The position numbers were made by a program, and so were the translations under genes. This document shows, in pieces, positions 22,495 to 30,114 of a stretch of 34,660 bases of DNA. A model generated the notes under the pieces. The model was not told where the DNA came from. It searched no databases and worked only from the letters and a program-made list of their open reading frames with translations. How positions within the stretch are numbered: the first letter of the stretch is position 1; each line of letters begins with the position of its first letter. Source of the stretch: DAIMFL01 sp964372215. GTDB taxonomy: Bacteria > Pseudomonadota > Alphaproteobacteria > Dongiales > Dongiaceae. Location of the stretch: assembly GCA_964372215.1 (NCBI GenBank), contig CAYJQC010000040.1:1-34660 (forward strand), written 5' to 3'.

Positions 22495-25293
22495 TCATCC
22501 GCCGAGTTGCGCCAGGAGGGTCGCGGCCTGCTCGCGCTCGGCGAAGGACGGGTGCTTTTCGAGCAGCGCGGCAAGCATGTCGCGGGCCTGCTTCTGGTCG
22601 TCACCCAGGGCGTACGCCCGTGCCAGATGAAACCCGATGCTTGGATTGTCTGGTGCGCTGTCGTTGGCACGACGGAGGAGACCAATCGAGCGCTTGACCT
22701 CTCCTAGATCCAACAGGATGACACCGAGCGTGTCCATGACGACCGGGCTTTCGGGGGCCGCTTTCAGGGCGCGCTCCGCCTCCGGCAACGCCGCCGCCAG
22801 ATCGCCTGCTTGGTAGAGCATCCACGCGAGGTCGTTGCGAGCCAGCGCGTTGTCGGGCTCATAGTCGATGATCGCTCGGAGATTTGCCTCGGCATCGGCG
22901 GTGCGGTCCGCCGCCTGATAGTAGCGGTTGAGTTCCAGACGCGCCGCCGTGTCGCGTGGATTGCGCTCAATCCATTGTTCGAGCGTCGCAGCCGCAGCCT
23001 GCTGATCGCCGCTCTCCGCAAGCGCTCGCGCCTCCGCCGCGGCAAGGCGGCGGCTGTCGGCGATTTTGCGCGCATCCCGATAGAGGACAAGGGCGCGCTG
23101 CGGATCGTTCTTCAGCATGGCTAGGTCGGCTTCGATCTCCTTGACGTCGGCGGCGTTCGGAAACTCTTTCACCAAGTCGGCCACCACGCTCTCGGCGCTT
23201 GCGGCGTCTTCCTGGCGCAGCAAGATGCGCGCGAGCAACAACCTGGCTGCCGCGTGCCTGGAATCGGCAGCGACGGCGGCCTCGGCAGCGGCGCGTGCCT
23301 CGTCGAGCTTTCCGAGGGCCATGTAGGCTTGTGACAACTCGTATTTCGGCTGCGCGGCGTTTGGTGCCAGCTTGATGAGGGATTGGTAGGTCGCAACGGC
23401 ATCATCAAGCCGACCGGTCTCCATTTCCGCACGCGCCTTTACCTCGAGCGCGGCGGGATTGTCGGGCATGGCCGCCACGACCGGGTCAACCATCTCAAGT
23501 GACTTATCCGGTTCACGAAGATCGAAATAGAGGCGCGCGAGGTACATCCGCGTCTCCAGGCTGTCGGGATGCGCCGTCACGGCACGTTCCAACCAGCCTC
23601 GAGTCTTCTGAACATCATTGGTTTGTGCGGACAGTTGCGCCAGGAGAAGCAGCGTCTTCAGGTTATCGGGGTGATAGCCGAGCGCCTGCTCCAGGATGAG
23701 TTCAGCGCCCTTGGGATTACCGGCTTGCAGCTCGAGAATTGCCAGGTTTGCACTGGCGTCGGGCGCACCGGGACGCAGCTCTAGCGCCTTGCCAAAGGCC
23801 GCGCGCGCGGCGTCCCTGTCACCCTTGTTGGCACGGGCGACACCTTCCAACACGAAACCAGTGGAATCGTTCGGGTGCTGCCCTTTCCATTGTTCGATTG
23901 CAGCCATGGCCTCATCGAACTTGCCTTCCAACAGATATCGCTGAATTAAAACGATCTGCCCGCGGTCGTAGTTGGGATCATCGGCGATACTTGGATCGAT
24001 CCCGAGCGCCTGATCCAGATCGCTTGCGCCCTGTGTCAGATCCCCGGTGGCAACGCGCAACAATCCGAGTCGCGCGCGCAGACGGGCGTCGTCCGGCGAC
24101 TGCAGGATCGCCCTTTCCAGGTACTCCATGCCCGAACCGATATCGCCACTGAGCGCCGAGACCGTGCTCATCAAGGCGAGGTATTGCGGGTCCTTCTCAC
24201 CGACATCGTCACCCAGTGTACGCCGGGCTGCGCCGGGGTCGCCCATCCTCACCTGGGTCGCGGCCAGAAGCTTGCGACCCGCAGGGTCGTTCGGTGCAAC
24301 CGCAACATATCGGGCCAGGGCGCGCAGCGCCTGCTCGTATTGTTCGAGCGCGTAGCTCGACGCGCCGGCGATGTAGAGCGCCGTCGGGTTGGCCTCGTCG
24401 ACCGCCCGCACTGCATTTGCGTCCTGCTGTGCGGCGGTGAAGTCATGCGCCTGCAGTGCGGCGATGCTTCGCAGCAGAACGACGCCAGGATTTTGCGGGT
24501 TTTTCTCCAGGAGGTCGTCGATCACCACGCGGGCCGGTTCGGTTCGTCCGAGCGCCAGCTCGGCCCGCGCGAGGCCGATCCCGGCCATCAGGTTATTGGG
24601 ATCGGCCTTCGCCAGCTCATCGAAAGTTGTCCGTGCCGCCTCGAACTGCTGTGCCTGCATCTGCTGATCGCCGTGCAGGAGTTTGAGCGAGTCGTCGTTG
24701 GGGTATTTGCCAAGACCCTCATCGACGTACTGCCCGGCCTTTGCAGGGTCACCGCGAAACAAGGCGATGCGGGCGAGGCCGGCGTAGGAGGCCGGGATCG
24801 GACGGGAGGCGACTACCTTTTCCAGAGTCGTCTTTGCCTCGTCGAATTGGCCAAGTGAGAACTGCGCCTGGCCGCGTGCCGCCATCAATCCGGCGCCGAT
24901 GTCATCCGCCATCGCCTGATCGGCGGCAACGTCGTCGAGAATGGCCTGATACTCGCCCGTCTGCAGCCGGGCCTCGGCGAGCAGGAGCCGGAGCTTGTCG
25001 TCCTGCTGTCCCTGTTCGCGGGCGCGCAGCAGCTCCTTGATCGCACTCACGGGATCGCCGCTGCGGAAATACAGCTCGCCCAGCAGGGCGCGCGCATTGG
25101 CGTTGTCGGGAACGTCTGTGAGCGCGCTCTTGAGCTCGATGATGGCAGCAGCGGTGTCGCCGGCGAGCGCGTATTCCTGCGCCTTCTCGAGGCGCGCATT
25201 CGCCTGCGCCTCGGGGCTCCCGTCGCAGGCCGACAGCACGACCGCAAGCCCGAGACAGGCCCAGAGAACACGACTTCTTGCCATGTGCAGCAT
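22495..25293 (-). CDS. prsT: PEP-CTERM system TPR-repeat lipoprotein PrsT
   Basis: A 932-aa lipoprotein of the PEP_TPR_lipo family. The lipobox is VVLSAC with Cys23, after a signal helix LWACLGLAVVL. The rest is a superhelix of more than 20 TPR-like repeats; examples are AQEYALAGDTAAAIIELKSAL near the N-terminus and RNDLAWMLYQAGDLAAALPE near the C-terminus. The length is normal for the family. The ATG at 25293 has GAGGGA seven bases upstream; longer GTG/TTG-type extensions to 25377 are not signal-like. PrsT proteins are encoded with exosortase and EPS genes and probably scaffold export or assembly at the envelope. Third positions are visibly less GC-rich than in the paralogue at 26986. Confidence 0.9.
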   Translation of the reverse strand: MLHMARSRVLWACLGLAVVLSACDGSPEAQANARLEKAQEYALAGDTAAAIIELKSALTDVPDNANARALLGELYFRSGDPVSAIKELLRAREQGQQDDKLRLLLAEARLQTGEYQAILDDVAADQAMADDIGAGLMAARGQAQFSLGQFDEAKTTLEKVVASRPIPASYAGLARIALFRGDPAKAGQYVDEGLGKYPNDDSLKLLHGDQQMQAQQFEAARTTFDELAKADPNNLMAGIGLARAELALGRTEPARVVIDDLLEKNPQNPGVVLLRSIAALQAHDFTAAQQDANAVRAVDEANPTALYIAGASSYALEQYEQALRALARYVAVAPNDPAGRKLLAATQVRMGDPGAARRTLGDDVGEKDPQYLALMSTVSALSGDIGSGMEYLERAILQSPDDARLRARLGLLRVATGDLTQGASDLDQALGIDPSIADDPNYDRGQIVLIQRYLLEGKFDEAMAAIEQWKGQHPNDSTGFVLEGVARANKGDRDAARAAFGKALELRPGAPDASANLAILELQAGNPKGAELILEQALGYHPDNLKTLLLLAQLSAQTNDVQKTRGWLERAVTAHPDSLETRMYLARLYFDLREPDKSLEMVDPVVAAMPDNPAALEVKARAEMETGRLDDAVATYQSLIKLAPNAAQPKYELSQAYMALGKLDEARAAAEAAVAADSRHAAARLLLARILLRQEDAASAESVVADLVKEFPNAADVKEIEADLAMLKNDPQRALVLYRDARKIADSRRLAAAEARALAESGDQQAAAATLEQWIERNPRDTAARLELNRYYQAADRTADAEANLRAIIDYEPDNALARNDLAWMLYQAGDLAAALPEAERALKAAPESPVVMDTLGVILLDLGEVKRSIGLLRRANDSAPDNPSIGFHLARAYALGDDQKQARDMLAALLEKHPSFAEREQAATLLAQLGG

Positions 25294-25554
25294 CATCCAT
25301 TCCCTCGATTGCGCGTGCTTGCGCGGCCCTGCCGCCGGTTCCCGCCCGCGGGGTGACGCCGGCACGGCCAGCGTCAAGCGGGCTCAAGCATCCGGCGGCG
25401 ACTTTACCACCTCGTCCCCGGGGGTTCCAATGCGCGCGCGTCGACGACCGCGCGGCGTCGCCGGCGCCGGGCGGCGGCCGGTCGGCCGCCGGTCGGCCAG
25501 AGGGCATCGCGGCGGGCTGCTCTGCCCGATCCGCGCCCGCGCGGCCGCATTACA

Positions 25555-25586
25555 GCTTCTTCATGCCCCAGCACTGCTTCTTCATG
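25555..25586. repeat. 21-bp spaced direct repeat GCTTCTTCATG in the prsT/acyltransferase gap
   Basis: Two identical 11-base copies, 25555-25565 and 25576-25586, one start 21 bases after the other (two helical turns), mid-way in the 689-base gap 25294-25982. On the minus strand the copies lie in a 15-codon ORF (25550-25597, product MAPVMKKQCWGMKKL) with a poorly spaced GGGAG. Either a regulator site or a leader peptide is possible. The gap otherwise holds GC-rich hairpins (e.g. CGGCGGAG/CTCCGCCG, 25900-25921) and no supported gene. Confidence 0.4.
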
Positions 25587-25729
25587 ACCGGCGCCATGCT
25601 CCCGGCGCTAGATTTGTTCCAGGGCCAATCTCGTTTCTGGCGGGGGGCGGCAGGACGTCGCGGGCGCTGGTCCGCATTCCACTGGACTTTCAATCACCTG
25701 TGACATCGCGCCCGAAAAATCCCCGGGCG

Positions 25730-25758
25730 TAGCCACAAATTTGCCCCTGCTTTGTCAA
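25730..25758 (-). promoter_or_regulatory. Possible leftward promoter toward prsT
   Basis: Minus-strand TTGACA (25753-25758), a 17-base spacer and TGGCTA (25730-25735) lie in an AT-richer patch. The -35 is perfect, the -10 poor. It would leave a long (over 400 bases) leader before prsT that includes the 15-codon ORF, so the assignment is tentative. Confidence 0.35.
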
Positions 25759-25982
25759 CCCAGGGAAAGGGATGATTCAGCAAGATTGCGTAACCTTGCC
25801 AGCGCGATAAGGACCACGAACAAGCGCCCCGGACGGTCCGGAAGGCGCGAACGAAGGGGGAACCCAGGCTGAAATTCGGCACTGCTGCGGGCCAACGCCC
25901 GGCGGAGTCCCCGCTCCGCCGCCGGCGCCCCGGCAAGGCTCCGCCGATGCGCCTGGCCGATCCCGACGGAAAGGAGCCTGGA

Positions 25983-26924
25983 TTGGATCTCGTCTCGGAA
26001 ATCACGGCATCGCCCGCCCCGGATTCGGCCGACCCTGCGCCGTCCGGCGAAATCGTCGGCCTCGAGAGCGCCGGCCCGGCACTAGCCGGGCGGACGACCG
26101 CCCCGCGATCCGGACGAGAACGTCTGTACGATCTCTACGAACGGACCTACCAGGTGCTGCCGGTGAACAACGCCCGGCGCCGCCTCGCGGCCCATCGCCT
26201 GCGCTACCAGGTGTATTGCCGGGAGAATCCGTTCGAACGGGCCGCCGACCACCCCGACGGCCTGGAACGGGACGAGTTCGACGGCCATGCCGTCCAGTCC
26301 CTGCTGCGGCGCCGCAGCGACCACGCCATCATCGGCGCCGTGCGGCTGATCTTGCCGGAAATCGAACACGGCGCGGGCGGACTGCCGTTCCTGCGGCTGT
26401 GCCGGCCACTGGTGCCGTTCCTCGACATGATGTTGCCGGTGCAGAGCCTGGCCGAGGTATCGCGGTTCTGCATCTCCCGGGAGCTGCGCCATCGCGCCGC
26501 CGGCGGCGCCGACGCGACGCTGGCCCGCTACGCCACCCTGGGTCTCATCCGCAGCCTGGTCGAAGCCAGCATCGACAACGGCGTCAGTCACTGGTGCCTG
26601 GTGGTCGAGCCGGCATTGCTGCGCTTCCTGGCGATCCTCGGCCTGAAGTTCCATGCCGTCGGCCCGCTGGTCGAGCATCATGGGCGGCGGCAGCCCTGCC
26701 ATGCCGACCTGGCGATGCTGCTGGACGGGGTGCGGGCGCGCCGGCCCGATGTCTGGGAAGTCATTACCGACGCGGGGCGCCTGGCGCCGCGGCCGATTCT
26801 GGTCGCCGTCCCGTCGGGCCAGGCGTCGCGGCCCCCGCGGGCGGTCGCGCCCGCCGCCAGTTCCCCGCGGGCGGTCGCACCCGCAGCGATTTCCGTGGCA
26901 GACGACGCGCTGGCGGTCGCCTGA
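25983..26924 (+). CDS. PEP-CTERM/exosortase system-associated acyltransferase (autoinducer synthase-like), copy 2
   Basis: A 313-aa paralogue of the protein encoded at 18110, sharing LYERTYQVLP, HRLRYQVYCRENPFERAADHP, VQSLLRRRSDHAIIGAVRLIL, SLAEVSRFCISRELRHR, TLGLIRSLVEASIDNGVSHWCLVVEPALLRFL and GPLVEHHGRRQPCHADLAM. The TTG at 25983 is chosen because AAGGAG sits six bases upstream; the in-frame ATG at 25947 (12 residues longer) has only a weak site. The C-terminal ~50 residues are Pro/Ala rich with two copies of PRAVAPAA. Unlike copy 1 it has no ThiF-nitroreductase partner; it stands between the two prsT genes. The substrate is unknown. Confidence 0.85.
   Translation: MDLVSEITASPAPDSADPAPSGEIVGLESAGPALAGRTTAPRSGRERLYDLYERTYQVLPVNNARRRLAAHRLRYQVYCRENPFERAADHPDGLERDEFDGHAVQSLLRRRSDHAIIGAVRLILPEIEHGAGGLPFLRLCRPLVPFLDMMLPVQSLAEVSRFCISRELRHRAAGGADATLARYATLGLIRSLVEASIDNGVSHWCLVVEPALLRFLAILGLKFHAVGPLVEHHGRRQPCHADLAMLLDGVRARRPDVWEVITDAGRLAPRPILVAVPSGQASRPPRAVAPAASSPRAVAPAAISVADDALAVA
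26835..26894 (+). repeat. Two tandem 30-bp repeats in the acyltransferase 2 tail
   Basis: Two 10-codon units encode PRAVAPAASS and PRAVAPAAIS, with nearly identical DNA (CCCCGCGGGCGGTCGC at 26833-26848 and 26863-26878). They form a low-complexity C-terminal extension absent from copy 1 and could expand or contract by slippage. Confidence 0.7.
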
Positions 26925-26929
26925 TCCAG

Positions 26930-26975
26930 CCCGGCCGGCCCCCGGCGACGCGTGCGGCCGGGACCCCCGGGGTCC
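26930..26975. terminator. Bidirectional GC hairpins between convergent genes
   Basis: CCCGGCCG (26930-26937) pairs with CGGCCGGG (26955-26962), and GGACCCC-C-GGGGTCC (26961-26975) forms a second hairpin. They occupy most of the 61-base gap between acyltransferase 2 and the second prsT. No T-run is present, so termination efficiency is uncertain. Confidence 0.45.
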
Positions 26976-26985
26976 GCCCGGCCGC

Positions 26986-29799
26986 TCAGCCGCCGAGTTC
27001 GGCCAGCAGCGCCTGGGCGCGGTCGCGCCCCGGGAAGTTCGCTTGCCTGCCCAGCAGCGCCGTCAGCACCTGCCGCGCCAGATCCTTGCGGTTGCCCTTG
27101 GCGTAGGCCTCGGCCAGATGCAGGCTGATCTCGGCGTTGTCCGGCAGGCCCTCGCTGGCGCGCCGGATCAGCGCGGTGGCCTTCTCGGTCTCGTCCCGCT
27201 CCAGCAGGATCACGCCCAGGGTGTCCATGACCGCCGGGTTGTCCGGCGCCAGCTCGAGGGCGCGCTCGGCCAGCGGCTGGGCCGAGGACAATTCGCCCTT
27301 CTCGTACAGCATCCAGGCGAGATCGTTGCGGGCGACCCAGCTGTCCGGCTGCCAGTCGATGATCGCCCGCAGGGCGGCCTCGACGTCGGCCTTGCGACCG
27401 GCGGCGGCGTACAGCCTGACCAGCTCGTAGCGGGCGCTGGAGTCGGACGGATTGGCGCTGACCCAGGTCTCGAGCGTGCCGGTGGCGCCGGCGCGGTCGC
27501 CGCTGGCCGCCTGGGCCCGCGCCTGGGCGATCGCCAGGCGCGAGACGTCCTGGGACTTGCGCGCCTCCTGGAACAAGGCCGCCGCGGCCCTCGGGTCGCC
27601 CTGGACCATCGCCAGATCGCCGCGCAGCTCGGTGATTTCAGGCAGCTCCGGATGGGTCTGCTGCAGCGTGGCGATCTGCGCCTCGGCGGCGGCGGCGTCG
27701 TTCTGGCGCAGCTGCAGCCGGGTCAGCAGGACCCGGGCGGCGACCAGGTCGGGATCGGCCCCCACTGCGGACTCGGCCGCGGCGCGCGATCCCGCCAGGT
27801 CGCCTTGCGCGGCCTGGGCCTGGGCCAGCTCGAACTGCGCCTGCGCCGAGCCGGGCGCCAGGGCGATCACCCGCCGGTACGACGCGACGGCGTCGGCGAG
27901 CCGCCCGGTCTGCAGCTGGGCGCGGGCCTGGACCTCGAGCGCCGCGATGTTGTCCGGCTGCTGGAGCAGCACCGGAGCAACCGTGTCGAGCGCTTCCTGC
28001 GGCTTCTGGAGCTCGAAATAGAGCCGGCTCAGGAAGACCCGGGTCGGCAGGTTGTCGGGATGGGCCGCGACCGCCCGCTCGAGCCATTTCCGGGTCTTGT
28101 CGCGCTCGCCGGTGCGCTCGCTCAGCTGGGCCAGAAGCACCAGGGTGCGCAGATCGTCGGGGTGGTGGTCGAGCACCTGCGCCAGCACCCTTTCGGCCGC
28201 CTCGGGCTGGTTGGCGCGGACGTCCAGGATCGCCAGGTTGGCGCTGGCGTCGGCCGCGCCGGGGCGCAGCTCGAGCGCCTTGGTGAAGGCTTCCCGGCCC
28301 TTGGCCTCGTCGCCCTTTCCGGCATGGGCAACGCCTTCCATCACCAGGCCGGTGGCGTCGTCGGGATGCTTCTCGCGCCACTTCCCGATGGCGACCAGGG
28401 CGTCGTCGAACTTGCGCTCGTTCAGGTAGCCCTGGATCAACAGGATCTCGGCGCGGTCATAGCGCGGATCGTCGGCAAGGCTCGGATCGATGCCGACCGC
28501 CTGTTCGAGATCGGCTCGGCCCTGGGAGGCATCGCCGGCGGCGATCCGCAGCATGCCGAGCTGGGCGCGCAGCCGCGCGTCCTCCGGCGACCCCGCGACC
28601 GCCTTCTCCAGATAGGCGAGGCCGGCCGTGAAGTCGCCGGTCAGCGCGGTGGCGGTGCTGAGCAGCGCCAGGTACTCGGGATCGGCGGCGTCGATGTCGG
28701 TGCCGAGGGTCTTGCGCGCGCCCTCGGCGTCGCCCATCCGGACCTGGGTCGCGGCCAGCAGCTTGCGTCCGGTGATGTCGCCCGGCACCAGCGCGAAATA
28801 GCGCACCAGCGCCTTCAGCGCCTGCTCGTACTGCTCGAGCCCGTAGCCGGCCGCGCCTTCGATGTAGAGCGCCGCGGCATTGTCCGGATCCACGGTGCGC
28901 ACGGCATTGGCGTCCTGCTGCGCCGCGATGTAGTCGCGGGCCTGCAGGGCGGCGGCGCCGCGCAGCAGGGTGATCGCGACGTTGCCGGGCTGCTGCTCGT
29001 AGAGGTCGTCGATCACCACCCGGGCGGCCTCGGTGCGGCCGAGCGCCAGCTCGGCCCGCGCCAGTCCGACGCTGGCGATGAAATCCGCCGGCCCGTCTCC
29101 GCTCAGCTTCTCGAAGGCCGCGCGGGCGGCCTCGAAGTCGCGCGCCTGCATGAACTGTTCGGCCCGCATCAGCTGGAGCTGCGCGTCGTCCGGGAACCGG
29201 CCGAGGCCGGCAGCGACCTGGCGGCCGGCGGCGGCGGCATCGCCCCGATAGAGCGCGAGCCGCGCCAGGCCGGCATAGGCGGCGGCGATCGGGTGGCTCA
29301 ACACCACCTGCTCGAGGGCTGCCTGCGCCTCGTCGAAGCGGCCGAGCCCGAACAGCGCCTGGCCGCGGGCGGCGACCAGCCCGGCACCCAAGTCGTCGGG
29401 CATCGGCTGGTCGGTGCCGATTTCGTTGATGACCGCTTGATAGTCGGCGATCTGCAGGCGCGCCTCGGCCAGCAGCAGGCGTGTCCGGTCGTCGCCCTGG
29501 CCGAGGTCGCGGGCGCGCTCCAGTTCCTTGATGGCGCTGTCCACGTCGCCGGTCCGCAGATAGACCTCGCCGAGCATGGCGCGCGCCGGCGCGCTCGCCG
29601 GATTGGCCTGGACCGCGTTCTTGAGCTCGACGATGGCCGCTCCGCTGTTGCCCTGCTGCAGGTACTCGAGCGCCCGGGTCAGGCTCTCCTGCTCGTCGGC
29701 GGCGGCACCGGAACTGGCCGCCGCCAGCGGCAGCCCGCAGAATGCCGCGACGAGAGCGACCGAAGTGACGCGGCGGAAGACCTCGTACAAGTTGCTCAA
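26986..29799 (-). CDS. prsT: PrsT-like TPR-repeat protein, second copy (non-lipoprotein)
   Basis: A 937-aa paralogue of the 22495 PrsT, alignable along its whole length, e.g. GLARAELALGRTE-ARVVIDDL and GRKLLAATQVRMGD occur in both. The N-terminus is a plain signal peptide (SVALVAAFCGLPLAAASSG, then AAADEQE). The residue before its only Cys is Phe, so there is no lipobox and the protein should be periplasmic rather than lipidated. The start is the TTG at 29799, with GGAG seven bases upstream. The same 15-base Shine-Dalgarno/TTG unit is present three times in tandem (29796-29840), giving two further in-frame starts. It is convergent with acyltransferase 2. Using the symbol for both copies reflects family only. 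Confidence 0.88.
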   Translation of the reverse strand: MSNLYEVFRRVTSVALVAAFCGLPLAAASSGAAADEQESLTRALEYLQQGNSGAAIVELKNAVQANPASAPARAMLGEVYLRTGDVDSAIKELERARDLGQGDDRTRLLLAEARLQIADYQAVINEIGTDQPMPDDLGAGLVAARGQALFGLGRFDEAQAALEQVVLSHPIAAAYAGLARLALYRGDAAAAGRQVAAGLGRFPDDAQLQLMRAEQFMQARDFEAARAAFEKLSGDGPADFIASVGLARAELALGRTEAARVVIDDLYEQQPGNVAITLLRGAAALQARDYIAAQQDANAVRTVDPDNAAALYIEGAAGYGLEQYEQALKALVRYFALVPGDITGRKLLAATQVRMGDAEGARKTLGTDIDAADPEYLALLSTATALTGDFTAGLAYLEKAVAGSPEDARLRAQLGMLRIAAGDASQGRADLEQAVGIDPSLADDPRYDRAEILLIQGYLNERKFDDALVAIGKWREKHPDDATGLVMEGVAHAGKGDEAKGREAFTKALELRPGAADASANLAILDVRANQPEAAERVLAQVLDHHPDDLRTLVLLAQLSERTGERDKTRKWLERAVAAHPDNLPTRVFLSRLYFELQKPQEALDTVAPVLLQQPDNIAALEVQARAQLQTGRLADAVASYRRVIALAPGSAQAQFELAQAQAAQGDLAGSRAAAESAVGADPDLVAARVLLTRLQLRQNDAAAAEAQIATLQQTHPELPEITELRGDLAMVQGDPRAAAALFQEARKSQDVSRLAIAQARAQAASGDRAGATGTLETWVSANPSDSSARYELVRLYAAAGRKADVEAALRAIIDWQPDSWVARNDLAWMLYEKGELSSAQPLAERALELAPDNPAVMDTLGVILLERDETEKATALIRRASEGLPDNAEISLHLAEAYAKGNRKDLARQVLTALLGRQANFPGRDRAQALLAELGG

Positions 29800-29840
29800 G
29801 TCCAAGCTCCTCAAGTCCAAGCTCCTCAAGTCCAAGCTCC
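29796..29840 (-). repeat. Three perfect 15-bp tandem repeats, each a ribosome site plus TTG start
   Basis: GGAGCTTGGACTTGA is repeated exactly three times on the minus strand (29826-29840, 29811-29825, 29796-29810). Each unit holds GGAG, seven bases and TTG, so each can initiate translation, and because 15 is a multiple of three all starts share the prsT-like frame. Confidence 0.9.
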
Positions 29841-29967
29841 TTCGGGGGCGCCTGTCGCCGGCAGGCCGGAAATCCGGGCCGGCGCCCGATGTGGCGGACC
29901 GGCAGCGCGCGATCGGCCGCAGTCGCGCCGGTGCCGGACTGCCCGTTTCCAGCAGATTGTCGCCGCC

Positions 29968-29991
29968 ATTTGCTAATACAATGTAGCAAAT
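29968..29991. promoter_or_regulatory. Operator-like inverted repeat in the divergent 315-base gap
   Basis: ATTTGCTA-N8-TAGCAAAT, a perfect 8-bp inverted repeat in an AT-rich island between the second prsT (leftward) and the propeller gene (rightward). It is the best regulatory candidate in 29800-30114. The remainder is GC-rich, with a short direct repeat AGTCTCCC twice near 30053-30068. Confidence 0.5.
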
Positions 29992-30114
29992 TGCCAGTCG
30001 GCCGAGGGCCCGACCAGCCCGAACTCCGCGGGTCATCGGTCGCGGTTTCCAGTCTCCCAGTCTCCCATTCGTCCGGCGGCCATCAATCAGGCCCACGCGG
30101 CGGAGGACCCATCG

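Noticed and set aside
25278..25703. 141-codon plus-strand ORF in the prsT gap
   Set aside because: The first two thirds are Pro/Arg/Ala filler and it overlaps the prsT signal peptide antisense. No ribosome site was found.
26653..29976. 1107-codon open frame on the plus strand
   Set aside because: It starts inside acyltransferase 2 in another frame and runs antisense to the TPR gene. The composition is repetitive Leu/Gly/Gln with no domain.
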